Shown one piece after another: positions 1 to 5,271 of a stretch of 5,271 bases of DNA; position 1 is the stretch's first letter; each line of letters starts with the position of its first letter. The DNA lies in contig SKWF01000210.1 of NCBI GenBank assembly GCA_007129085.1, positions 1-5,271 of the forward strand, given 5' to 3'. Origin of the DNA: Balneolaceae bacterium (GTDB taxonomy: Bacteria > Bacteroidota > Rhodothermia > Balneolales > Balneolaceae). Below the pieces are notes generated by a model, which searched no databases, was not told the DNA's origin, and saw nothing but the letters and a program-made list of their open reading frames with translations. The position numbers and the translations under genes are program-made.

Positions 1-396
1 CAGGAAAACAGAGAGTTCGTAAAACGCACATACCCTTCATACGTGGTTTGTAAATCCGGCTCTACTCCATTTGAAAAGTCACTCAAACAAGAAATTGCCT
101 CTATATATAAGGGTGACCAAAAACAGTCACGGGCAGCTTCACTTTTAAACATCGAGCCCATTTTTGAGTTAATTCTGTATCATTTTCATGGATTAATCCG
201 GTTTTGGCTCCGGGATCATTCAGAAGGTTATCAAAAAACAATGGAGTTGGTAGATAAATGGACTGCATTTGTTCAAGAGGTCAACTACTCCTCTATATTA
301 GATCGCGGTTTTGAGCTGGCAAAATTTGCTGCCTATCAAACCCCTCTTAAAAATGTCTTCTCATCATCACATAATAATACCACCACAAATGAGTAA
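1..396 (+). CDS. TetR-family/TetR-fold protein, C-terminal part (5' end outside window)
   Basis: The reading frame is open from the first base of the window to a TAA stop at 394-396 and gives 131 residues, so the true start lies upstream; the GTG at 43 is only an internal codon. No helix-turn-helix is visible because the N-terminal half is missing. What remains looks all-helical. The segment around LYHFHGLIRFWLRDHSEGYQ, a following TMELVDKWTAF helix, and a final LDRGFELAKF stretch resemble, from memory, the C-terminal ligand-binding domain of Bacteroidota TetR-like proteins encoded next to AarF/ABC1 kinases. The C-terminus ends in a Ser/His/Asn/Thr-rich tail. The stop overlaps the start of the downstream kinase gene by 8 bp, so the two are very probably co-transcribed and translationally coupled. 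The protein could be a DNA-binding repressor or a lipid-binding TetR-fold protein like COQ9. The family call is moderately sure; the role is inference. Confidence 0.66.
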   Translation, partial: QENREFVKRTYPSYVVCKSGSTPFEKSLKQEIASIYKGDQKQSRAASLLNIEPIFELILYHFHGLIRFWLRDHSEGYQKTMELVDKWTAFVQEVNYSSILDRGFELAKFAAYQTPLKNVFSSSHNNTTTNE

Positions 397-1705
397 TTTT
401 CCCTCTTCGAAATTCGACCGTGGAAAGATTTTCGCAAAAACCGGGCTTAAAGTTGGCTCTAACTATGCAAAACATTATTTAAAATCTCTGAACAAAAAGA
501 ATTCATCTGATAAATCAAGCCTGCACAAACAGACAGCTGAGCAGATTTTTGGAGAATTAACGAAGCTCCGGGGAACCGCTCTTAAAATCGGGCAAGCACT
601 CAGCATCGATCAAGGTTTCTTGCCGGATGAGTTTGCTGAAGTGATGACCCAGACACAGTATAAGGTACCTCCTATAAATAGGTCCCTGGTACGGTCCATC
701 ATAAAGCAAGAGCTTGGCAAGTACCCTGAATTACTATTTAAATCTTTTGAGAGTGAAGCAATTGCCGCAGCATCTATTGGACAAGTTCATCGAGCCGTAT
801 TAAAAGATGGACGCACCGTGGCGGTGAAAATTCAGTATCCCGGAGTACGTGATACTATCTCATCAGATTTGGGGTTGGCAAAAACCCTACTTCGGCGAAT
901 CGTAAACGGCAAAGATGAACTAGATGAATATTTTGATGAAATTCGATCAACCCTACTGCTCGAAACTGACTATATATATGAAGGAAATACGATTGATCGA
1001 TTTCATGAGCGTTTTGCCAATGAAAAAGTTACTACGCCTCAGTGGATTTCTGAGTTTTCTACCCAGCGCGTATTAACAATGACTTATTTAGAGGGAGATC
1101 ATCTTTCAGATTTTCTTGCCAAAAACCCAACTCAAGAGGAGCGAAACAGATACGGCCAGCTGCTTTGGGATTTTTTCCACGATCAGGTAGATGATTTTGA
1201 CGAAATTCATGCAGATACCCATCCCGGAAATTTCCTGCTTACTGATGAAGGAAAGTTGGGAGTTATCGATTTCGGGTGCGTAAAAAAATTCCCGGAAGAG
1301 TTCTTTTCAGATTATCTCCGCCTGCTGCCTACACATCTGCAGCGTGACGAAGAGGCGATCATCAACCTATACCAAAAATTGGGCGTATTAAAAGATCATC
1401 CTGATAGCAGTAAAAAAGAGATGGAGTATTATAAATTCTGCCTTAATTATGGATTCACTTTTGCAATGCCGTATGAGGGGGACTCTTTTGATTTTGGAGA
1501 TCCGGAGTATAAAGAGCTAATACGCGGATATACAAAAAATGCTCCCATCAGCAATGAACCGCGTGGAAATAAAAATTTCATCTACAGCACGAGGGTTCAC
1601 TTAGGGCTCTACCATTTTTTGATGAAGCTTGAAGCCGAGATTAATACAACCGACTCTCGGAAAATTGTTCAAAATGCGGTTGAGAGTATCTCCGAAGATA
1701 CTTGA
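389..1705 (+). CDS. ABC1/AarF/UbiB-family (COQ8-like) atypical protein kinase
   Basis: A 438-residue member of the ABC1 atypical kinase family, whose best-studied members (UbiB, COQ8/ADCK3) support isoprenoid quinone biosynthesis through ATPase or kinase activity at membranes. All diagnostic motifs are present in order: KxGQ (K66-Q69, KIGQ), the alanine-rich nucleotide loop (A126-A128, AAASIGQ), the beta-3 lysine K147 in VAVKIQYPG, ExD (E192-D194), the catalytic loop HADTHPGNF with D276 and N281, and the metal-binding DFG at D294-G296. I chose the ATG at 389 because it gives MSNFPSS..., overlaps the upstream stop by only 8 bp, and fits the family's start. An in-frame ATG at 311 would add 26 low-complexity residues and overlap the upstream gene by 86 bp. 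No clear Shine-Dalgarno precedes it, so coupling to upstream translation is likely. No transmembrane helix is evident, unlike proteobacterial UbiB, so it resembles the shorter soluble AarF class. The substrate is unknown; in this lineage menaquinone is a more likely connection than ubiquinone (inference). Confidence 0.95.
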   Translation: MSNFPSSKFDRGKIFAKTGLKVGSNYAKHYLKSLNKKNSSDKSSLHKQTAEQIFGELTKLRGTALKIGQALSIDQGFLPDEFAEVMTQTQYKVPPINRSLVRSIIKQELGKYPELLFKSFESEAIAAASIGQVHRAVLKDGRTVAVKIQYPGVRDTISSDLGLAKTLLRRIVNGKDELDEYFDEIRSTLLLETDYIYEGNTIDRFHERFANEKVTTPQWISEFSTQRVLTMTYLEGDHLSDFLAKNPTQEERNRYGQLLWDFFHDQVDDFDEIHADTHPGNFLLTDEGKLGVIDFGCVKKFPEEFFSDYLRLLPTHLQRDEEAIINLYQKLGVLKDHPDSSKKEMEYYKFCLNYGFTFAMPYEGDSFDFGDPEYKELIRGYTKNAPISNEPRGNKNFIYSTRVHLGLYHFLMKLEAEINTTDSRKIVQNAVESISEDT

Positions 1706-1712
1706 AATAGAA

Positions 1713-1744
1713 AAGCCCGACTCTTGTTTCCAAAAGCCGGGCTT
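1713..1744. terminator. Bidirectional intrinsic terminator between convergent genes
   Basis: AAGCCCG (1713-1719) pairs perfectly with CGGGCTT (1738-1744). The loop can extend the hairpin with CT/AG and TTG/CAA pairs around a TTTC tip, interrupted by two mismatches. It sits just after the kinase stop (+) and before the bacilliredoxin stop (-). On the minus strand the stem is followed by a T-rich run (TTTTCTATTT), so it looks stronger as the bacilliredoxin terminator. On the plus strand the tail is AAAATTT, which is weaker. Confidence 0.75.
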
Positions 1745-1764
1745 AAAATTTAATCCAACGATGC

Positions 1765-2214
1765 TTATTCAGCCGTCTCTTTATCTGCAAAGGCATCAAA
1801 CACCATTAACAGATCATCGGCAACTTCATCGCGAGTTCTGCCTTCAATTCTGTGTCGCGGCACCATCGCCTTCACTTCTCCATCCACAAAAAATGCAAAT
1901 GCAGGAGATGATGGTGGATATTCACTAAAGTATTCGCGTGCACGAGCCGTTGCTTCTTTATCTTGCCCGGCGAAAACAGTTACCAGGTTATCGGGCTTGT
2001 TTTCTGTTTTCTCGAGAGCTATTTGGGCTCCGGGACGTGCGTTTCCGGCTGCACAACCACATACTGAATTAATAACCATCAGCATGGTTCCTTTTCCGTA
2101 CTCTTTCATTGCCCGATCAACATCCTCGGGGGTTTTGAGCTCTTCTATTCCAATATTGGTTAACTCTTCGCGCATCCAGGATGTATCGGGTCCTACTCCA
2201 AATCCAAATTGCAT
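1765..2214 (-). CDS. BrxA/BrxB-family bacilliredoxin (YphP/YqiW, DUF1094)
   Basis: A 149-residue thioredoxin-fold protein, close to the roughly 145 residues of Bacillus YphP (BrxA) and YqiW (BrxB). Bacilliredoxins remove bacillithiol from S-bacillithiolated proteins after oxidative stress. The family signature is intact: NSVCGCAAGNARPG with the CGC redox pair C52 and C54, then a DNLVTVFAGQDKEATARARE block, YPPSSPAFAFF, and PRHRIEGR near the C-terminus, all matching remembered Bacillus homologues closely. The start is fixed by an in-frame TAA a few codons upstream. AAGGAA about 6-7 bases before the ATG (2221-2226 on the opposite strand) is a plausible ribosome binding site, one of the better ones in the window. 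It is a single-gene unit ending at the shared hairpin near 1713-1744. The motif does not distinguish BrxA from BrxB, so no symbol is given. Its use of bacillithiol in this organism is inferred; other low-molecular-weight thiols are possible. Confidence 0.95.
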   Translation of the reverse strand: MQFGFGVGPDTSWMREELTNIGIEELKTPEDVDRAMKEYGKGTMLMVINSVCGCAAGNARPGAQIALEKTENKPDNLVTVFAGQDKEATARAREYFSEYPPSSPAFAFFVDGEVKAMVPRHRIEGRTRDEVADDLLMVFDAFADKETAE

Positions 2215-2230
2215 AATTATTTCCTTTTAT

Positions 2231-2260
2231 TTGTTTGATTTGATTCGCTTACAATATAAT
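2231..2260 (+). promoter_or_regulatory. Candidate promoter for the lipoprotein gene, in a divergent intergenic region
   Basis: The 135-bp gap between the divergent bacilliredoxin and lipoprotein genes (2215-2349) is very AT-rich. A perfect TATAAT lies at 2255-2260 on the plus strand, with TTGTTT at 2231-2236 giving an 18-base spacing; the -35 match is poor. A start near 2267 would leave a leader of about 80 bases. On the minus strand the same box reads TATATT (2253-2258) and could serve the bacilliredoxin gene, but no good -35 partner was found. No clear Bacteroidota-type TAnnTTTG box was seen. AT-richness makes chance matches likely. Confidence 0.3.
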
Positions 2261-2349
2261 GATAATTCATTACTTTGTTGTTTCGTTACATTTACTGTGT
2301 ATCTAACAAATCAACATATTCATAACGTTCTCAACCTTTAACATTCTTT

Positions 2350-3162
2350 ATGCGCTTATTCTTTTTCACGCTGTTTATTTCTCTGTTCACATTCATCGGT
2401 TGTTCCAGTACTGATATGATAACTCTTTCCCACTCAGATCAAGAACTGAGCGTGGATGGAGAACTTTCAGATTGGAGTTTAAGTGAGTCTTTGATTGATG
2501 AATCTGATTCCATCAACTATTACGCTACCAGAACAGATGAATTTCTATACCTATATATAGATGTCCGAGGTTTGGGAATGAATAATGCCATGAGACAGTC
2601 AGGATTCATTATTTATTTAAGTAACGATGAAGAGCAGAAAAAAAGAGTAGGGATCGGATACCCAACCGGAACCTTTAATTTATTACGGGAAAACCCGGCA
2701 GAGTTCCAATCTTTTTTGCGGGATGAAGATTGGTCTAACGATCCCGGAAACCGTCAAATGCTGGAAGATTTTGAAAGTGAAATTTTTGATCGCCCAATGA
2801 TTGTGGAGCGATCTCCTCGTGGAGACGACCCTCAGTACGGATTTATCAGTAAAGACCGATTGGAGGTGGATGGACTAAGAGTTGCCGCTAATGCCGACCG
2901 AAGACTTACAGGGATCGAAATAAGAATTCCATTGGATGGCTCTCCCATTTACGAAATTACGGGGGATGAAGATATATGGCTTGGATTTGAAATTGCACCA
3001 CCTGACTTTAGGCTTTCAAGTGATTACGACGCAACACAACGGAATCAATACGGATCAAACCGAGGTGGGCGAATGAATCAAGGGCAAGATCGCAGCAGGA
3101 GTCGTCAAAATCTCAGGCGGCAACTTGGTCAGTATGAGCAGTGGTATATTCTCTCTCCATAA
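2350..3162 (+). CDS. Lipoprotein with CBM9/DOMON-like beta-sandwich domain
   Basis: A 270-residue exported protein of unknown function. It has a short signal peptide: R2, a hydrophobic Phe/Leu-rich core at 3-16, and the lipobox FIGC with C18 as the lipidated cysteine, followed by SSTD. The next region, LSVDGELSDW (about 33-42), is the typical opening of carbohydrate-binding module family 9-like or DOMON-like domains (VDGxLxxW), followed by alternating beta-type segments such as EFLYLYIDVRG (64-74), SGFIIYLS (84-91), TGIEIRIPLDG (187-197) and DIWLGFEIAPPD (208-219). The body is rich in Asp and Glu, whereas residues 230-260 are Arg/Gln/Asn/Gly-rich and low-complexity, ending in YEQWYILSP. The ATG at 2350 starts directly with the signal peptide; no Shine-Dalgarno is visible. 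It is probably anchored to the outer membrane or periplasmic face. Sugar or heme binding is possible from the fold, but nothing in the sequence proves a ligand. It stands alone between a divergent and a convergent neighbour. Confidence 0.85.
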   Translation: MRLFFFTLFISLFTFIGCSSTDMITLSHSDQELSVDGELSDWSLSESLIDESDSINYYATRTDEFLYLYIDVRGLGMNNAMRQSGFIIYLSNDEEQKKRVGIGYPTGTFNLLRENPAEFQSFLRDEDWSNDPGNRQMLEDFESEIFDRPMIVERSPRGDDPQYGFISKDRLEVDGLRVAANADRRLTGIEIRIPLDGSPIYEITGDEDIWLGFEIAPPDFRLSSDYDATQRNQYGSNRGGRMNQGQDRSRSRQNLRRQLGQYEQWYILSP

Positions 3163-3166
3163 AAAA

Positions 3167-3190
3167 AGGGCGCCAAATTAATGACGCCCT
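3167..3190. terminator. Bidirectional intrinsic terminator between lipoprotein and superoxide dismutase genes
   Basis: AGGGCG (3167-3172) pairs with CGCCCT (3185-3190) around a 12-base AT-rich loop. On the minus strand the stem runs straight into seven Ts (complement of 3161-3167), a textbook terminator for the dismutase gene ending at 3220. On the plus strand it is followed by CTTCTATACTTTTT, a weaker U-rich tail that could end the lipoprotein transcript, whose stop codon lies only a few bases upstream. Confidence 0.85.
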
Positions 3191-3219
3191 CTTCTATACT
3201 TTTTGATGAGTGATCTTAA

Positions 3220-3831
3220 TTATGAAGTCGCATTTTCATAATTTTTTTCCACCTGGTCCCAATTCACAATATTCCAGAATGCTGATAGGTAATCAGGTCT
3301 TCTGTTTTGGTAATTGAGATAGTAGGCGTGTTCCCAAACATCTACTCCTAAAATTGGAGTTAAACCATTCATATATGGGCTATCTTGGTTTGGAGTAGAG
3401 ATCACTTTCAGGTTGTTGTCTCCATCAACACACAACCATCCCCAACCGGATCCAAATTGACCGGCAGCGGCACTGCTAAACTCATCTTTAAACTCATCGA
3501 AGCTGCCAAACGTATCTTTGATATCATTTGCCAAATCTCCGGAAGGTTTTCCACCACCATTTTGTGAGAGAATTTTCCAGAATAGGTTGTGATTTGCATA
3601 TCCACCACCACTGTTAATTACAGCTTGGCGAATATTTTCAGGTACTTCATTAATACGCTTCAACACTTCTTCTACAGGAAGTTCGGCAAACTTGTGCCCT
3701 TCTAAAGCAGCATTTAGTTTATTTGTATAACCTTGATGATGCTTGCCATGATGGATTTCCATTGTCTTTTTATCGATATGCGGCTCTAATGCATCGTGCG
3801 CATATGGTAGATCGGGAAGTTTATAAGCCAT
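3220..3831 (-). CDS. sodA: Superoxide dismutase, Fe/Mn family, Mn-type residues
   Basis: A 203-residue enzyme of normal length that converts superoxide to oxygen and hydrogen peroxide. The N-terminal alpha-hairpin domain carries the first metal ligand H27 (EIHHGKHHQGY, with second-sphere Y35) and the second ligand H81 in GGGYANHNLFW. The C-terminal domain supplies D164 and H168 in DVWEHAYYLNY, followed by NIVNWDQVEKNY. Two residues that separate the metal types point to manganese: G77, four residues before H81, and Q149 in STPNQDSP, where iron enzymes usually have Ala or His and put the active-site Gln in the N-terminal domain instead. Metal use is inferred and cambialistic activity is not excluded. 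No signal peptide is present, so it is cytoplasmic. The ATG gives the usual MAYKLPDLPYAHDALEP start; the upstream AAAGAAA is at best a weak ribosome binding site. It is a single-gene unit, divergent from the transhydrogenase and ended by the hairpin at 3167-3190. Confidence 0.98.
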   Translation of the reverse strand: MAYKLPDLPYAHDALEPHIDKKTMEIHHGKHHQGYTNKLNAALEGHKFAELPVEEVLKRINEVPENIRQAVINSGGGYANHNLFWKILSQNGGGKPSGDLANDIKDTFGSFDEFKDEFSSAAAGQFGSGWGWLCVDGDNNLKVISTPNQDSPYMNGLTPILGVDVWEHAYYLNYQNRRPDYLSAFWNIVNWDQVEKNYENATS

Positions 3832-4045
3832 TTTCTTTACCGTTCTTTTTGATTGATTATTTCAGTTCAAAAAATTTATAACGTCTTATTATTCAATAGT
3901 TTAATATAACACGTTTTCCTTTACCCAATAAAGTGATTTTCCATAAAAATTCGTTCCAATTTTTATTATCCGTGATTAGAAATGGGTTTAAGTAAATGAA
4001 ACCTTATTTTAAGGCTTATAATTAATCAATAATAAAAAATGCATT
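3832..4045. promoter_or_regulatory. Divergent intergenic region between sodA and sthA
   Basis: These 214 bases contain no credible gene and must hold the promoters for both the dismutase (-) and the transhydrogenase (+). For the plus strand, TATAAT at 4017-4022 is a good -10 box that would give a leader of roughly 17 bases; no matching -35 was found. For the minus strand, TATAAA (complement of 3875-3880) is a possible -10 without a convincing partner. An inverted pair, TTTTTGA (3846-3852) and TCAAAAA (3867-3873), lies in the dismutase leader and could be a chance product of AT-rich sequence. Confidence 0.4.
4002..4014. promoter_or_regulatory. Short palindrome (possible operator) upstream of sthA
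   Basis: CCTTA and TAAGG form a perfect 5-bp inverted repeat around a TTT centre. It ends two bases before the TATAAT at 4017-4022, so a protein bound there would overlap the polymerase contact region of the candidate sthA promoter. A 5-bp arm can arise by chance and no regulator is identified. Confidence 0.25.
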
Positions 4046-5271
4046 ATGAAGTTTGATTACGATGTAATCATTATCGGCAGTGGCCCTGCCGGATTTTCCT
4101 GCGCCATGCAGAGTTCAAAGTTTGATAAAAACGTTCTAATCGTAGAGGCGAACACCGACCATTTAGGTGGAACCTGGATTAATACCGGGACCGTGCCGAG
4201 CAAATCTCTTCGGGAAGCGGCAAAACTTATAAACAGATTTCATTCACAATTTGCAGATAGTGATGGCCGAAAGCCGTACGAAAAATTTCGGATGGAAGAT
4301 CTTTTACAGTACAAGGAGTCCATTCTTGAGAGTAAAAACCAGAAGGTGAAAAATGACATCATCAAGAATGAGATCGAAACTGCACGCGGATGGGGAAAAA
4401 TTGTTGATGACCATACTGTTGAAGTAACCAATCAATTAGGTGAATCAACCAGCTACACTACCGAAAATATATTAATCTCGACTGGAAGCAGCCCCAAGGA
4501 ACCTGAGTCGTTTGATATAGACCACACTCACGTTCTGGATTACGAATCTGTTCTTAAGTTAACTCATATTCCAAGGCGGCTTACCATTGTTGGCGCTGGA
4601 ATTATTTCATTTGAATACGCCACCATATTTGCGGCATTAGGTACAAGGGTAACAATCCTGACAGAAGACACCGATGTTCTTCCGTTTTTGGATCATGAAA
4701 TTAAAGAAGAGCTTCATAAAGCTCTGATCAGAAGAAATATTCAGCTAGTAACGGATGTTTCCATAGATCATGTTTCAGTTAACAAACTTCGAACTTGCAC
4801 AGAAGTAGGTTACAAAAAGAATTCAGGCGATTCCCGTTTACAAGTAACTGAAACTGAGCATATACTTTATGTTGGTGGAAACGAGCCAAATTTGAAAAAC
4901 ATCGGGATTGAAAATGTTGACCTCAATGTCACTAATGATGGTTATTTAGATGTAGATGATAAATTCCAAACGAACGTTAGCAGCATCTTCGCCGCAGGTG
5001 ATGTTGTTGGTTACCCATCTCTTGCATCGGCATCATTTGTACAGGGGAGACTGGCTTCCTGCAATATGTTTGGAAGCAGTACAGAAAAACTGAAAAGTTC
5101 TATTCCGTATGGCATCTACTCCATCCCCGAAGTTTCGGCTATCGGTTTAACTGAAGAAGATGCACAAAAACAGGGTATTGATGTAACAGTGGGCCGTGCA
5201 TACTACAATAATATCACGCAGGCCGATATTGCAAATATTGATGAAGGGCTGCTTAAACTCGTATTCCGAAC
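4046..5271 (+). CDS. sthA: Soluble (Si-specific) NAD(P)+ transhydrogenase, 3' end outside window
   Basis: The first 408 residues of a flavin disulfide reductase-superfamily protein. The family is about 465 residues, so most of the C-terminal dimerisation domain is present and roughly 55 residues are missing. SthA transfers hydride between NADPH and NAD+ in the cytoplasm, balancing the two pools. Visible domains: FAD-binding GSGPAG (G11-G16), the active-site helix region GGTWINTGTVPSKSLREA (41-58), TGS at 146-148, the NAD(P)-binding loop VGAGIISFEYA (182-192), and the second FAD motif FAAGDVVGYPSLASA (315-329) with D319. GTVPSKSLR, DVVGYPSLASA, QGRLA and IPYGIYSIPEVSAIG match remembered E. coli SthA closely and separate it from lipoamide dehydrogenase or glutathione reductase. 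Both positions of the CxxxxC pair are replaced (W44, T49), and S188 replaces the third glycine of GxGxxG. The start is the first usable ATG; an ATG at 4039 is in another frame and stops at once. No Shine-Dalgarno is visible. Confidence 0.93.
   Translation, partial: MKFDYDVIIIGSGPAGFSCAMQSSKFDKNVLIVEANTDHLGGTWINTGTVPSKSLREAAKLINRFHSQFADSDGRKPYEKFRMEDLLQYKESILESKNQKVKNDIIKNEIETARGWGKIVDDHTVEVTNQLGESTSYTTENILISTGSSPKEPESFDIDHTHVLDYESVLKLTHIPRRLTIVGAGIISFEYATIFAALGTRVTILTEDTDVLPFLDHEIKEELHKALIRRNIQLVTDVSIDHVSVNKLRTCTEVGYKKNSGDSRLQVTETEHILYVGGNEPNLKNIGIENVDLNVTNDGYLDVDDKFQTNVSSIFAAGDVVGYPSLASASFVQGRLASCNMFGSSTEKLKSSIPYGIYSIPEVSAIGLTEEDAQKQGIDVTVGRAYYNNITQADIANIDEGLLKLVFR

Noticed and set aside
43..45. 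GTG at 43 as the start of the first gene
   Set aside because: The frame stays open to the left edge of the window, and the region after this codon reads as the middle of a TetR-type C-terminal domain, so the codon is internal valine.
311..388. Upstream in-frame ATG at 311 as the start of the ABC1 kinase
   Set aside because: It would add 26 residues containing low-complexity HHHIII and overlap the upstream gene by 86 bp. The ATG at 389 gives a typical short 8-bp coupling overlap.
1629..2341. Two open frames on the plus strand (1629-1928 and 1997-2341)
   Set aside because: They overlap the kinase end, the terminator and the antisense of the bacilliredoxin. Their translations look like no protein family and they are shadows of real coding sequence.
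3385..3611. Short open frames inside the superoxide dismutase gene on both strands
   Set aside because: They lie wholly within a clear, full-length dismutase, and their translations have no recognisable features.
3220..3831. Iron-type superoxide dismutase
   Set aside because: Gly77 and Gln149 in STPNQDSP follow the manganese pattern; the iron pattern would place the active-site Gln in the N-terminal domain.
4240..4431. 63-codon minus-strand open frame inside sthA
   Set aside because: It is antisense to a well-supported transhydrogenase and shows no ribosome binding site or family motif.
4046..5271. Dihydrolipoamide dehydrogenase, mercuric reductase or glutathione reductase
   Set aside because: All of these need the CxxxxC pair, which is absent. 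GTVPSKSLR, GYPSLASA and IPYGIYSIPEVS match the soluble transhydrogenase instead.

Overview
This window looks like a chromosomal segment from a moderately AT-rich marine or halophilic bacterium of the Bacteroidota/Balneolota/Rhodothermota group, with Balneolaceae-like as the best guess. The assignment rests on three things: the TetR-fold/ABC1-kinase gene pair known from that group, the general lack of strong Shine-Dalgarno sequences, and AT-rich intergenic regions. It is inference from gene content, not a database result. No mobile element, rRNA, tRNA or CRISPR array was seen.

Layout, left to right: (1) 1-396 (+), the C-terminal part of a TetR-family or TetR-fold protein whose N-terminus lies outside the window. 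(2) 389-1705 (+), an ABC1/AarF/UbiB-family (COQ8-like) atypical kinase that overlaps gene 1 by 8 bp. (3) A bidirectional hairpin terminator at about 1713-1744. (4) 1765-2214 (-), a BrxA/BrxB-family (YphP/YqiW) bacilliredoxin with a CGC motif. (5) A 135-bp divergent promoter region. (6) 2350-3162 (+), a lipoprotein with a CBM9/DOMON-like beta-rich domain and a basic, low-complexity tail. (7) A second bidirectional terminator at about 3167-3190. (8) 3220-3831 (-), a Mn-type superoxide dismutase. (9) A 214-bp divergent promoter region. (10) 4046 to the right edge (+), a soluble (Si-specific) NAD(P)+ transhydrogenase of the flavin disulfide reductase superfamily, cut off by the window about 50-60 residues before its expected end.

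The genes fall into a quinone/membrane-lipid theme (TetR-fold plus COQ8-like kinase) and a redox-homeostasis theme (bacilliredoxin, superoxide dismutase, transhydrogenase). The three redox genes are not in one operon. Their transcription units alternate in direction and are separated by convergent terminators and divergent promoters, so any joint function would be by neighbourhood, not by co-transcription.

Most of the window is ordinary housekeeping and stress-defence content. The points most worth a second look are the COQ9-fold/COQ8-like overlapping gene pair and the transhydrogenase, which has lost both active-site cysteine positions (Trp and Thr instead) and the third glycine of its nucleotide-binding loop. 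I found no convincing evidence of a wholly new system.
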